64,000 nucleotides of DNA, from NCBI RefSeq assembly GCF_014356525.2, contig NC_052510.1, positions 20,920,532-20,984,531 of the forward strand, given 5' to 3'. This DNA is from Nilaparvata lugens. Lineage: Eukaryota > Arthropoda > Insecta > Hemiptera > Delphacidae. Under the pieces are notes generated by a model, which searched no databases, was not told where the DNA came from, and saw only the letters and a list, made by a program, of their open reading frames with translations. This document shows, piece by piece, positions 1-12,500 of this stretch (positions within the stretch are counted from its first letter, which is position 1; the number at the start of each line of letters is the position of its first letter). A program made the translations under genes and the position numbers.

Positions 1-17
1 GCACGGCGAATTGTAAT

Positions 18-660
18 CATATGTCTGTAAAATGGATTAATAAATAATTATTATTAGCCCCCCTATTAAAATTTCTGTTCAGAATCCATCCCCAATATTC
101 ACACAACATATTCCCAAAGTTTCATGCCGTTATGTCAAGAAGTTTTCAAGTCTACAGGGAACAAACAAACATACAAACAAACACACAAACAGACATTCAT
201 TTTTTTATAAATAGATTTCCATTCGGCTCAAACAAAAGCCTCTCTAAATGAAGGTAGAATGATAAGGATTCAGTTCTGTTTTGTTTTAACATTTTTTCAA
301 ATCACTTTCAAAAAGTTCATGTAGTACCTACTATTGTGTTTGAGACACTTCTGGCGCTATCATAGTTTCACCACTATTCTGTTCCACAGTCCTATCTCTT
401 GCAGTCGTTAACTATATCTATAATAATTATATAAAGTAAAGAGCTGGCTTATGCACGTACGGGATAGGAAAATTATGTTTGACGCATCATCACGTCTGAA
501 CTACTGGACTAATTAACTTGAAATTTTGCTTATAGATTCTTAATTAACCAAGGATGGTTATAGGCCTATTCTCAATTCTTCAAAATTTCATTACCTACGT
601 CAAGTTTTCATTTTGTCAAGTTTTAAAATAGATCCTTGCGAAGCACGGTTTCTTGCTAGT
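18..660. repeat. Direct repeat copy 1 (Helitron-like 3' end)
   Basis: About 640 bases recur at 4467-5098 with few changes. The unit ends CGAAGCACGGTTTCTTGCTAGT. The CTAG|T end after a short GC-rich stem-like stretch is what Helitron 3' ends look like, but no RepHel coding sequence is present, so the class is uncertain. An (AAAC)n-type stretch near 165-195 may mark the tail of a second fused element. Confidence 0.7.
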
Positions 661-1838
661 AACAAAATAATATGATAGAAATTCAAAAAAGAACATCTGT
701 TCTATTATTGCTTTCTTCCTGATTCCACTCAACCTCAATAATAATGTTCTGATAATTGATAAATATGTTTAATAATATTATTATTATTATTGATATAATA
801 AAAGTATCGTTTTAATAATTAATTATTATCATTAATATAATAATAGTATTGTTTTGGTAATCAATAAATATTTTTATTTTCACAAACTCTGTATAATTTA
901 TAATGGTGAATCTGAAACAGCTGCATCAAAGAAATTATCTCAAAAGCATATGTTTAGGAAAACCATAGTTGTTTTGAACTCGTATAAGCCTACACGTGGC
1001 ATGTATTATCAATTTTTCAGCTAGAACAGTTTTTTGAGACTGCTAAATAAACGTCTACAGTTTTATCAATGCTGTATCGGCAATATGAAAACGCATGTTA
1101 ATATGTCTTTAAATAAAGGTGTTGATATCTACATGATAATTATTCTCTACCATTTTTATTTAATTGAAATCTCAAAATTATTCAAGCCTTGATAGAATGA
1201 TTGACTCACTGTACAGTCAGTCGAAAATTTTAATATTGAAATGAGGGGTATTTTGGCAAGCTGAACAAAAAAGTAAGGTCCCATGCACCTTTTAGATATT
1301 ATTTCTTCAAATGAAAAATGAGTTTTGTGGGTTGTCAAAACTCCCCCTGAAAGAGAACTATTCATTTTATACTATCTGTTAGTAAAATAACAATGATTTC
1401 TGCATTGAATAACATCTATCTTGCCAACAAGAATCGAACTCTTTGTGAATTTAGATATGACCTACACTTTAGATTTATATAATTCTATTAATAAATTCAT
1501 GGAAATTTAAGTACTTTTTTCAGTTAGTTGATGAAATTGATTATCAATAGAGAAAATGATTATAATTTTATCAATACAGAATTAGTTGAATGAATATTGT
1601 CGATGTACTGAGTTCTTGGTCAACAATAATTCAATATTGGTATTTATCCAATCATTATTTTTTTCAGAAGTTATTTCATTTGAATTAGAAAATATTTATA
1701 AGCTCCTATCAATTTATCATTCGTAACAATGAATTCTTCAAAATATGGATTTAATCAAATTAAAAATTGCCCATATTTCTGTATTCATGTTCGCATGTTT
1801 TCAACTTGTGATGGATAGCCAAAATATTGTGGAGCGAG

Positions 1839-2345
1839 CTGCACGGCGAATGTAATCGAGGGCTCTGATTGGCTGAAAAGTTCAGCGTTCGAAGTGAGAT
1901 GAGGCGAGCAGTTAGAACAGATGCAAGCGGCACGGCGAATGGTTCGGAGTACGGTACGGCGAATGATTAACAGCTGATTTTTAACATTATGAAACAAATG
2001 CTCAAGAAAGGCAAGATGTTCGGCGGAATGCAGGGTTTGCTGCGCGGTTCGAGGTTCGGTTCGGCATGTGTGGACGCACCTTTAGTTGTTAAGGTGCGTA
2101 CAGACTTTCGCTCTGCTCCGCAACCGAACGTCACTCCAGCAGAGCGATTGATGATCGACCGGCGAGCAAGAGTGGTTCGACCGGGGAACGCGAGAAGATC
2201 TAACATCTTCCGTAACGTTCATGATGTGTGCGTGGGCGGAGCGACTGTGGTTCGATGGTGGTACGAGGGCGGTACGAGGCAGGAGCGTGCTCGGTGCGGG
2301 TTGGAAGCGCGAATATGTGTACGCAGCTTAACAGGACATTTATAC
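1839..2345. repeat. GC-richer repeat block with ACGGCGAAT motifs
   Basis: Unlike its AT-rich surroundings, this block is GC-rich. It carries the motif ACGGCGAAT three times (about 1841, 1931, 1955); a fourth copy sits at window position 3. A short inverted repeat GACGCACCTTT / AAGGTGCGTAC occurs near 2073-2101. Open frames across it have no recognisable protein. It is probably a non-autonomous transposon remnant. Confidence 0.4.
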
Positions 2346-2380
2346 AGATCACAGGCCAAAGCAACATAATAATCTATCTA

Positions 2381-2468
2381 CTTCTTTTTCTCCTTCTTCT
2401 TCTTCTTCTTCTTTCTCTTCTTCTTCTTTCTGTTCTTCTTCTTCTTTTTCTTCTTCTTCTTCTTCTTC
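2381..2468 (+). repeat. (TTC)n pyrimidine tract
   Basis: An almost pure C/T stretch dominated by TTC. It produces a leucine-rich artefact reading frame. Confidence 0.9.
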
Positions 2469-3372
2469 CTATATCTAAAAGGCTAAGCCCCGACAAACTG
2501 AAATCACACCACAGCCCAAACTACTAAGCCTAAAAACTTGAAATTTCGAACAATTGTTTATTGTAGCCTCAAAACATCCACTACAAAAGGATTTTCAGAA
2601 ATCTGCCCCCCCTGAGGGAGCTGTGCCCCTAAAATTTCCACTTTTTAACCGTTCATTGTACAGCAAAGTCATGAGGAACTTTTTCGTTCAGGTAAGAAAA
2701 AAATCAGATCTATGCAGAAAAATTCCAATCAGGAGCACAGGGGGGTTCAGGAGAGGGCACTTTTCGAAAATTTTGATGTCACACTATAGCTCAAACTAAT
2801 TGGCCTACAGACTTAAAACTTTGCACAAATATTCTTCAAACATGCTAGATGCGCACTAAGAACGGATTTTGAGATATTTTGCCTCTAAGGATTTCAAAGG
2901 ATGAAAAACGATCCTATTAAGTAAGCTTATGGTAAGGTGAACTCCATATGGAACTGAGATAATTGACACATGATATTCTAACATATGTTGTAATCATTGG
3001 AAAGCTTGAAACAATTTCATCAATTAGCTGATCGAATTGATTTTGCGTTGATTGAGAGCGTGAGCCTATCACGTGTTTGTTCCATCGTTGTATGCTTGGC
3101 CAGTGTGGTTTGCGCCTTCTATCAGCTGTATATGGAGTCTCATACACTCCGATTAGAACAGAGCACAACGGTTTTCTTTGGTTAGGAGTTTGTTGATAAT
3201 TCTTTTTTCAAATTCAAATTTTATTGCCATCAAAAATCACATTGAAAACTTTCTTACTAGACAACAAGATTACAGAAACAAAATGTCAAACATATACCTA
3301 CATTTATTTGTAGCACGGCCAGAAAAAGACAAACTTGAGTAGACTACTAGCCGTGAGTTTATTAAATATAAC

Positions 3373-3374
<2 letters not shown>

Positions 3375-3419
<45 letters not shown>
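3375..3419. repeat. (TA)n microsatellite
   Basis: About 22 uninterrupted TA dinucleotides. Confidence 0.95.
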
Positions 3420-3423
<4 letters not shown>

Positions 3424-4466
3424 AATATTTTGTGAATAAAAATTACGAGTTGATGAGAGATGCGAGTAATTCCTTATATTTGATCCGAATGGTTATTCAT
3501 AATACAGTAGTCGGGATCACTGCAATCAAAAATTTTTTATTCTGTACGGTTGCTAATAAATTTCATACGTATTGATTGTCCAGTGTCCATAATGGAAGTA
3601 ATTGAACTACTCAAAATTAATGGTTTACTGGTCCCTCATAGGTTTATAGTATTCCTGGTTATTGAGCCTGTCTTTTTCAGCGTTGTCTATTAATAATAAA
3701 GCTTAATTTACAACTAGCTTACCCAGCGAACTTCGTATCGCCAATGTATCTCATGTTACACTTGTCTTTATTTGTTGAATCATGAAATTTATCTGACAAT
3801 GTTGATTGTTCATTTACATTTCAATACGGACTTCCTATGTGCTAAGTCATGCAGCATTCATTATTCCGAAAACATATTATTCTTCTCAATCAATGGGTAG
3901 TAATATCTATCAGTAAAGTTTTCAATATTAAAAAAAAGGTTATATCAGTGTTTCAAAGAAAAATATTCAATGTTTTCATAGCTGTAGATTGTCGATATAT
4001 GGTCCAGGAAATATGCGATGTACGATGTGTCATACAGAATTCCGTATTCTTTCCATTTTAGGATGAATATAAGCTAAGCTAAATTCAAAAAATTGTAAAT
4101 TATTCTTTCATTCTTCAGTAATTAATGAATGCAATATGAATACTATACATATATATACTATACACTATATATACTCTCTTTCATTAGGTGAATAATTTTT
4201 TTCAACATTTTCCAGTTTCTCAATGATAGGGAAGTGATAATTATTTGTATAGGTCTTCTAAGGAACCATTATCAACAGCTGGTACCAATCAACTACACTT
4301 CAACTCCAAACTACCGTTTTAATACCAGTAAACAATAATTTATCACAGGGTGATATGTTTATTACAGCTGGTAACTTTAGATGCTAAATCATATTATCAC
4401 AGTATGATCTTGAATCATGATCATCTTTTCGTTCTTCAGTAGCCGCTCGACCGAAAATTTCGAAAA

Positions 4467-5098
4467 CATATGTCTGTAAAATGGATTAATAAATAATTAT
4501 TACTAGCCCCCCTATCAAAATTTCTGTTCAGAAACCATCCCCAATATTCACACAACATATTCCCAAAGTTTCATGCCGTTATGTCAAGTAGTTTTCAAGT
4601 CTACAGGGAACAAACAAACATACAAACACACAAACAGACATTCATTTTTTATAAATAGATTTCCATTCGGCTCAAACAAAAGCCTCTCTAAATGAAGGTA
4701 GAATGATAAGGATTCAGTTCTGTTGTTTTAACATTTTTTCAAATCACTTTCAAAAAGTTCATGTAGTACCTACTATTGTGTTTGAGACACTTCTGGCGCT
4801 ATCACAGTTTCACCACTATTCTGTTCCACAGTCCTATCTCTTGCAGTCGTTAACTATATCTATAATAATTATATAAAGTAAAGAGCTGGCTTATGCACGT
4901 ACGGGATAGGAAAATTATGTTTGAAGCATCATCACGTCTGAACTACTGGACTAATTAACTTGAAATTTTGCTTATAGATTCTTAATTAACCAAGGATGGT
5001 TATAGGTCTATTCTCAATTCTTCAAAATTTCATTACATCAAATTTTCATTTTGTCAAGTTTTAAAATAGACCCTTGCGAAGCACGGGTTCTTGCTAGT
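4467..5098. repeat. Direct repeat copy 2 (Helitron-like 3' end)
   Basis: This matches 18-660, sharing the start CATATGTCTGTAAAATGG and the end TTCTTGCTAGT. The flanks differ on both sides, which is consistent with two separate insertions. Confidence 0.7.
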
Positions 5099-6280
5099 AT
5101 CACTATATTTATTGTATTGTAAGAGATGTAGCATTTCTCCATATAATTATGGAGAAATACCACAACATCTCTCACCATACAATCAAATTATTGAAATCAT
5201 TTAAACTCTACTAGGCCTACATGAATAAAACAAATAAAGACAAATCAAATAAACCCGATTTTATCAGTTAGATAAAAATATTGGTATATTTTCTATCATA
5301 CTGTACTACACTAATTACTGTACTTCAATGTAGCAACAGTTTGTTATGCTTACCTATAAACCACATCAATAAAATTAAAATATTTTCTTGCATGCCTATA
5401 AATTTAACGTAAAACTAAAATAGGAGTTATTACTTCTTTATCTGTAAGTGGCTTGAAAAAGTAAGGGCACAAATAATGGATTATTCAAGATTTATAATTG
5501 TATAGATTTATGAAATTAAATGAAATGAAAAAATTTTTATTAGACGAAGTTAGGACTTCCTAACAAGTCCTCTACAATTCAACCTCGAAATTTATCTCTT
5601 CAAGTCGTCAATAGAGTTTTAGAACTAAAATTAGTTTATAACAATTGAAAATAATATATATTTTAATCATTTGCTAAAAATGAAGCAGGCATTTTATTTT
5701 ATTGATTTAGCTATCAAATCAGCATTAAATGCATATGCAAGAAGTAACAGACACACTCCAAAACTTCTCTTCTTCACAAAATAGTGAGGGCTAAGCCTGT
5801 TTTTTCTTCATTTTCAATAATTTTATGAAAATCTTATGCATATCATTGTTTGAAAAATGAATAATTGATCAATTTATTCAATAAAATAAATTGAAATGGA
5901 CATAACCTACATAATATTTGGACAATTTAAGACAAAATTAGGAAATATAATGAAGAAGTTTTGGGCAATAGCCTGTTTTTCTATTCCAGCTATTGTATTG
6001 TTTGCTCTATCCAATAAATGAATGAATAATAACAATCTGCAACTATAACTTTATGGAAATGAATTATGGAAGAAATAAAAAAACTTCACAAAGCATTTTT
6101 GAATTTGTGTTTCCTTTATCCCTAAAATTTAGTATCTCATAAGTTGAAGAATTTGATACGTAGCCTAAAATGGAGGCTATATGTAACCCGGTCAATTGGT
6201 AACTGATACCCCGATAAAAATTGTAAATTTCGAAATCAATTGTAGTAATATTGATAGAACTGGCAGGCTGCATTATTTAC
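5099..6280. other. Intron/downstream sequence without recognised gene
   Basis: AT-rich ASCC3 intronic sequence. It holds a small hairpin at about 5112-5182 (ATTTCTCCATA / TATGGAGAAAT core) directly beside the Helitron-like end. I see no exon of ASCC3 or any other gene. Confidence 0.5.
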
Positions 6281-6505
6281 TTCAGCATTCAAATTGTCAA
6301 CAAGGCAAGCGATGAAGTTGCTCTCAATGGGAAACTGGTTGGTGAGCAAGGAAAGGTAGTGAGTCAACTTGTCGTGGGATGTGATGATTATTCCGTGGCC
6401 GGATTTGTCGAACTGTGGCCGGCCGGCTCTTCCGAATATTTGCAGCACATCCAGAATGCCCAGATCGACGAATGATCCGTGTTTCGCGTCGTAGATCTCG
6501 GTTCC
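6281..6505 (-). CDS. ASCC3: ASCC3 exon 15 (motif VI)
   Basis: This 225-nt exon is phase 0 to 0 and encodes [40 protein letters not shown] (motif VI) and ends LVDNLNAE at donor GAA|GTAAAT. It is the last ASCC3 exon I can see. The next expected block (IALGTV..., winged-helix entry) is not found in 1-6280. Confidence 0.96.
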
Positions 6506-9500
6506 CTGCGAAAAGTAATGATGTTCTGCTACTTTATTGAATAACATGATTGAGTAATTATTGGTTTTGATTTAATCAATTTCCATACAGACAATATTAT
6601 TCAGAATTCATCTATGCACTAAGAATACGTAGTGATGGAAACAATCATTTAACTAATAGTCCAGTCAATATAGGCATAAAATAGGGGGTGTGCTTGCAAT
6701 ATATATTGTAGTTCTGATTTTTTAATATAATATTATTTGGATACATGAGAAAAGTCCGGAACCAATTTCTTCATCCAAAACTTCCTTGTGCTAGATAGAA
6801 ATTGGCCATTTTTTGTGTATTGGAATGCAACCGCCCTTATGGGGGGTAGAAAGAGAGATCTCTAAATTCTAAAGGGCGAGTCATGGGACTTAATAAACAA
6901 CAAACTTTGTTTTTCTATTTAACTTGTATAATTTTATTGAATTAATTAATCTAATTTGAATTTGGACAACAAATAAACTATATCGTTTCATTGCACATTC
7001 TATAAAACTGCCTGTAAGATTTTGCTAACTGTTAGTCTGGAATTCTAACGGTTTACAATGGTAGTGTGAACTTTACACATTTCTCTACTTTAAATGAATA
7101 ATTGGGGACTCGGTCATATAGGGATTTTAATTTTAACATGAGCTAGAAAAATATAATGGCACTCACTATCTTTCATATTTTAAATCTATCACTATTGGAA
7201 TTTTCAAGACTCTATTGTTGATTCACTAATATTTTCAATAAATATCCACACAACTTCCCTTAATAAACTATTTCAACATAATATACGGCTAAAAACAATG
7301 TATCTTAACAAATATACACAACAAACAAACACGTAAATTTTGGGCCCTCGAGGACCGAGGCTAACTCTGGATTTTAATCTGTTTCGATTCGCGGCTTCAT
7401 TGAGAATGAACTTTTCCACGCAAATTATGTTCCCCTTCCACCTACGAGACTAAGGTCCACGTGGAGACAGAGCACAATACCGTGGCAAAGAAAAATGCAA
7501 GTTTGAAATATTCCCAAATACTTGTGTATTTTCCATCGCTAATGGAAATACAGTTCCATGAGAATACTTCAACCCTGCATAAAATTTAAGCCTTCCCGGA
7601 CGCAAGTAAGCAAAAACTTAATGTGAAAAATTCACAAAGAAAATTCAACTACAAGATTACTAAAGTCCCATCATTGTTCAAGAACTAATTCTACTCTTTT
7701 TTAAATGAATCCAATCAATGAATTTATTTCAAAATCATAACCATTACAGGAATATGGGCTGCTTAAGTACACTCAACAATAAATGTTCCATTTTCGACTG
7801 AATTTGACTCATGTTGCATGATTTTGGACTGCTTTGACGAGCCGAGAAGATGAAGTGTAGCACGATGGAATCTGAGCATTGTTTCAAAAGTTCTAAGTGT
7901 TTGAAATTTTGATCCTTGAGGTGTCCTTATGCGCGCCTCTCCACTAGGAAATACTGAAATGAAGTGCATCTCACGGGTGATTCTCATAGAACATAATCTT
8001 ATGAACTTATATCATTGTGAAAAATATCAATGTGAGGGCAATGTGGTTGGTGATGATGGTTGAGCTGGAAATTAGGTGTTTTTTACAATACAAGGATCAT
8101 TGTTGTCAGGTGTACCTGGAAATCTATATGAGATAGAGCACTCTACATGATCTCAGATTGTAGAGCACAAAAATACGCCCAGAGGGATTTTTAATTATAC
8201 ATCTGAATGGTAACAATCAGAAGATATTGTTGATCAAAAACTAAAATTCATCAGAGTTGATTTTTTCTTAAAATTTTACTCATTTTTGAAAAATCATAAC
8301 TTATTAAAGATAGAGAGTTCCGTATTTTATTTAGAATTTTATTTAGAATTTTATAATCTGAAATAAGACAAGAGCAAATTTTTCTGTCCGATTACTGGAT
8401 TTGGCAGAAATAGCTGAAAACTGGAGAATGAACAGAAAATACGAGGTTTTTGGGCCACCTGTATCTAGCACAAGGAAATTTTGCATGAAGAAATTCGTTC
8501 TGGACTTCTCTCATGCATCCAAATAATATATTAAAAAATCAGAACTACAATATAAATTGCAAGCACCAATGTGACTGGACTAAAATTGATCTAGTATAAA
8601 AAACTACCAATTTTTGCAAAAATATATATCTAATCTAGATAAATTATAAGTATGTTCATTGAAATAATTATAACTACCCGAATAATAACTGCGTGAGCAG
8701 GTAAGTTGACACCCCAAGCCAGAGTCGACGTACATACCAGCACCTTAATCAAGCCTTCTCCAAAGTATTTTTCGACTAAGGTCCTGGAAAATCCAATAAA
8801 TTTATGTTTAATCATGAGTTACTGAGATGAATTTGAATCATTACTTACAAAACTTAGTGATTATTTTACTCATTCTGACTAGTACCAGAGAGTATTAATC
8901 AAGATATAATAATGATCAAATTGGATAGACAGCATAATTGAAAAATTTATGGAATTAAATAGAGAATGCATTTATTCAAATGCTAATTAATATATAATTA
9001 TTATTGAACGAAAATCCTAAATAAATTCTCATCGAATTTCCATCTGGCTGTTAGCCCTGTTGTCAATGTCTGCAGTAGCAGAGGTCTTCGGGGTGATTTG
9101 CAGCATTTATTTAGGATTTTCGTTCAATAATAATTATAGAAAAATTATGTTGAGAAAAATTACTGTTTTGCTATGATGTGATGTGGAATTTCTTCACCTA
9201 GTAAATGTACTTGAATAAGAAAAATATATCTAAATTAAGAGTTAGATTTTGAAATGAGTTGATGTAAAATACAACAAAAATTGATTAAATTTTTGTAATT
9301 ATTGGGACAGCTCAAGTAGCTACGGAAACAGATGAAAATTGTAATGACAAAATGGAGTTGAAAAGAAAGACAGAAAAAAGAGATAAAAAATGAGACTTCT
9401 AATTACCTCTCTGGCTTATACATAAACTCCTTCCTCATTACCATTTGCGAAATTGGCAAACTGATTGTTCTTAAAATTAGTTTCTATTCATTTATTCTTA

Positions 9501-12500
9501 TAGATATACAATTCAGGTAATTGTATAATTGATAACTATATCAAATTAATTGTTTTGTGAGATCTGCAGAGCTTTTTCCAGTGCAATTGCACTTTGGCCC
9601 GGTTTCTGGGACACTTATTAAATCTAAAGGACCATTAAACCTGTGTATTCAATGTTGATTCAATGTTTTATTCGATTCAAATCAAATCAAGTTTCATTCA
9701 ATGACATCACTTACATAACAAATACGCGCCCTAGATATTGAGCCTTAGCCTACCTGTCAGATCTGGCTAGACCAGCGTGATGAATGGAGAATCCAGCCTG
9801 GAAGAGTTCGGACAGCTGTTTTGAGCGAGCTTTAGCCAATGCTCTCCGCGCCAGACCCGCCTGACCCCCTTCTTCCGGCTGGAACATGTGCAGGTGGCCT
9901 TTCTGCTGAGCCATCTCTCTCAGAACGTTGGCCGTTCTCGAGGTGGCGTTTCGGGCGTGCACGAACACCATCACCTAGTCAACAAAACCGAATTAATCCT
10001 AATCAATTTATAAATTAACTTGACTGTATTCCATACACAAATGCAACAATCTTTTGATAGAACAGTGCAACAGTCAGTTTAATTATTTAAACAATTTTAT
10101 TCATTTTTATTATTTCAACGGTTTAATTATTAGAGTGATTAATTTGCACATAGAAGTCCTGTTTGTGTTTTAGAAACTAAAACAGACTATCACCTAGCAA
10201 ACAAAACAAGATTAAATTCGACGAATTTTTTTCGTTTAAACCTTTGAATTGAGCCTTTGATTCTATTTTCTATGAGAGTAGAATAAAAAAGTGAACTATT
10301 ATTTTGCACATTCATAGAAAGCCTTTTTCTTTATATTGTTAGTCCAGTCAAGGAAGGGTTAAAGAGGGAAAAGTTTGAAAGACATTTTTTCTACAACTGC
10401 GCGTAATAAAAGAATTTACATACTCAATTCTCCTCGTAAAACAGCTTATTTCTGAGAAGAATCTACTTTTTCGCTCGCTAACCATCTACGCATGCGCAGT
10501 GAATTTTCTTTACGCTTGCTAATCATTCGCGCATGCGCAGAAGAGTTTCTTTACGCTCGCTAATCAGCTGTTGGTAAGCAGCTCGCCAAAAGTAGGTCAG
10601 ATCTTAACATAAAAAGTCGGTAATTGTAAAGGTTCTGCACTATGCAGCCATGATGGATATCAGTGAAGACGAATTATAATTAACTCCGCCGATATAAGAA
10701 ATTTAACAGGTTTGGGCAGTTGTAGAAAAAATTTTGTATGTAATTCGCCCGTAATTCTTCTTTATCCTTATTCTTTATACCTGCAGACGCAGGAATAGGA
10801 AGTTTACTCTGCATGTTGCTCTACATTTGAAGTTAATTTAATGAATTAAGTGAGTAATGAAAAAGTTTTAACTGATTTGATACAGACCAAATAGTGATGG
10901 TGTGCTGTTGTATGTAGTGAATCCTTTGTGAATTGTGTTTAAACTCTGGTAGCTCTAATATTGTGTTCTGACTGCGTACTTAACCTAAGAATCGGCTAGT
11001 TGTTGAATTAATTCGGGGATACCAAGTCAAATCATGTTTATTCACAGTAAACAGTAAACACTAAGAAGCTATATGAATGAAAATATATATGTACTGTTAA
11101 TATAGCCCAGTGATCAGAGCGGAACTTCTTATCATTGTCTACCGTTTCAAGTGATAAGACACTAGTAGAACGGTTTCTAATTAATTTTGTATCGCTAGTG
11201 AATGCAATCAGCTGTGCGGACTTTTGTATTTTAGCGGGTTTATCGTATCATAGCAACGTAGTTTTGAAAACTGTTTTCAAGTGCTGGCGGGAGAGTTTGA
11301 ATTACGATAGCTACTTACGTCAAATAACTGTTCTGTATGATATAGCTCTCTCAATCTTCCAATAAAGCATTTTTTCACGTTACGGTTACAACAACATAAT
11401 TAATATGAACTTCACTATCAAACAGTGTAAAACATCCAGAGGTAATGCTGCTATTGAGTACAACGGTGTAAAGTACAGGAAAGCATCAACTTCGAATAAA
11501 GGCGATGTTACATGGCGGTGTTTATACAAAAACTGTTCAGTATCGATAAAAACAAATTCAAATGTATCTATTGTACGGGAAATAAATGGATCGCACGAAC
11601 ATATTAGTCAGGCTGGTATAGGCCTAACTACTGAAATTGACGATGAACCTTCCATTGTGGACAAACAGGATAGTTATGATGACAATGATAGTTTTACTAC
11701 CCTTTGGACGTTAATATGTGACAATCAGTTACAACAGGATAATGACAAATTAAGAGCCAGAATAAAAGTACTAGAGGAACAATGGAATGCGGCCATCAAT
11801 CGTTCGATGGAGCTGGACATTCGTTTGATGGAGATGACGACTTGTGAGCAGCCAGGGAGGCCGGAGCAGGAGGTGTCACAGGAAAGCACCCTAGTCGATC
11901 GTCTTAGCCGATTTCTCAGGACTGAACTTATTGCTGACGCCGATATGGACTGTTTTTGTAATTTTCTGATGAATTCTTTTCCAGGGAGCCAGGTAATATT
12001 GCCTTCTGTAACTGCTATGATCATACATGATGAAAAAGCTGATATATCTTTCCTGAATGAAATTGTAAATAATAATAATAATATTATTGCATTATTTGTT
12101 GTTAGTGATAGCCAACAGACTGAATGTACTAATGGATGGTCTGGTTCTCATTGGAGCACTGTATTGTATGATAGGGTTTTCAATAAATTTATTAGCTTTG
12201 ATTCGTTGGGTAAACATAATGATAGTTACGCTAATACTCTGGTCAGTAGGATAGGCCCATATTTCAAATCAGCAAATTTGATAAGTATGCCCTGTCCACG
12301 TCAGAACAATACTTTTGACTGTGGTGTATTTGCACTGTATTTTATTGAAGGAGTTTTGAAATTTAGGAAAATCAACAAATCTACATGCTTAACTGCAGGT
12401 CTTGAATTGGACAATGATTTCAATGCTTCCAGCTATAGATGGAGGATGCTTGCTAATGCATGTGAGGTTTTGAAACCTGTCAATTGCAGATATGGAATAG

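Noticed and set aside
2228..2527. Leucine-rich frame
   Set aside because: Produced by the (TTC)n tract.
7763..7987. 74-codon minus-strand frame
   Set aside because: Inside a non-coding inverted-repeat element; no recognisable domain.
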